5,034 nucleotides of DNA from an uncultured Collinsella sp. (lineage in GTDB: Bacteria; Actinomycetota; Coriobacteriia; Coriobacteriales; Coriobacteriaceae), in assembly GCA_900550825.1 (NCBI GenBank), contig URTZ01000149.1, positions 1 to 5,034 on the forward strand, read 5' to 3'. Both the position numbers and the translations under genes were made by a program. The notes beneath the pieces are model-generated. The model searched no databases. It worked only from the letters and a program-made list of their open reading frames with translations, and had not been told where the DNA came from. Positions 4,973 through 5,034 of the stretch are shown here, piece by piece. Within the stretch, counting starts at the first letter, position 1, and each line of letters opens with the position of its first letter.

Positions 4973-4998
4973 CAAGCCATCTACCTGCACTGATAATT
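4973..4998 (+). repeat. 26-nt promoter-like motif, copy 2
   Basis: Second copy of the motif at 3521-3546 (20 of 26 identical), located 8 bases after the terminator T-run. It has GATAAT (4992-4997) at the position of the -10 hexamer, but the -35 position reads CCAGCA (4969-4974), a poor match. It may be the promoter region of a gene beyond the window. No palindrome arms flank this copy within the visible sequence. Confidence 0.5.
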
Positions 4999-5034
4999 GT
5001 TCTCGGGGGAAGCGGGCACTGCGGGGCGCGGCAA

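Overview
The window looks like chromosomal DNA from a high-GC bacterium that uses strong Shine-Dalgarno sites, GTG as well as ATG starts, and G/C-ending codons. A glp-type dehydrogenase trio with oxygen-sensitive-looking Fe-S motifs, together with AT-richer, palindrome-rich intergenic DNA, suggests an anaerobic gut actinobacterium of the Coriobacteriia (Collinsella-like). That placement is inference from style and gene content; no rRNA or marker gene is present.

Layout, all genes on the + strand. Positions 1-55 hold an upstream tail that may be the end of another gene. Positions 56-2879 plus 2884-3282 form a tight three-gene operon: a GlpA/LhgO-type FAD dehydrogenase with a C-terminal BFD-like [2Fe-2S] domain, a pyridine-nucleotide-disulfide-type FAD/NAD(P) oxidoreductase, and a small cysteine-motif protein of the DUF1667/COG3862 family. 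The genes are separated by 1 and 4 bases, and the Shine-Dalgarno of each downstream gene lies inside the preceding coding sequence, so translation is probably coupled. In many anaerobes this trio lies beside glycerol kinase or glycerol facilitator genes and is annotated as an anaerobic glycerol-3-phosphate dehydrogenase. The first protein probably oxidises a small hydroxy-acid or polyol-phosphate, and electrons would pass through its Fe-S domain, the small protein and the second flavoprotein to a soluble carrier. No membrane anchor is encoded here.

Positions 3283-3765 carry no convincing gene but are dense in structure: an 8-bp hairpin directly after the operon stop, a 20-bp-arm palindrome (3343-3405), a 29-bp-arm palindrome (3450-3609) with a near-consensus sigma-70 promoter in its central segment, a 23-nt direct repeat bracketing both palindromes (3293-3315 and 3620-3642), a 10-bp palindrome (3650-3659) and a leader hairpin (3684-3732) just before the next gene.

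Positions 3766-4854 encode a soluble M24-family Xaa-Pro peptidase (prolidase/aminopeptidase P type) with all five metal ligands. It is followed by a 14-bp hairpin and then a canonical intrinsic terminator. After the terminator, a 26-nt motif (4973-4998) repeats the promoter-like segment found inside the large palindrome. The genes themselves belong to known families; the least explained part of the window is the intergenic repeat cluster and its recurrent promoter-like motif.
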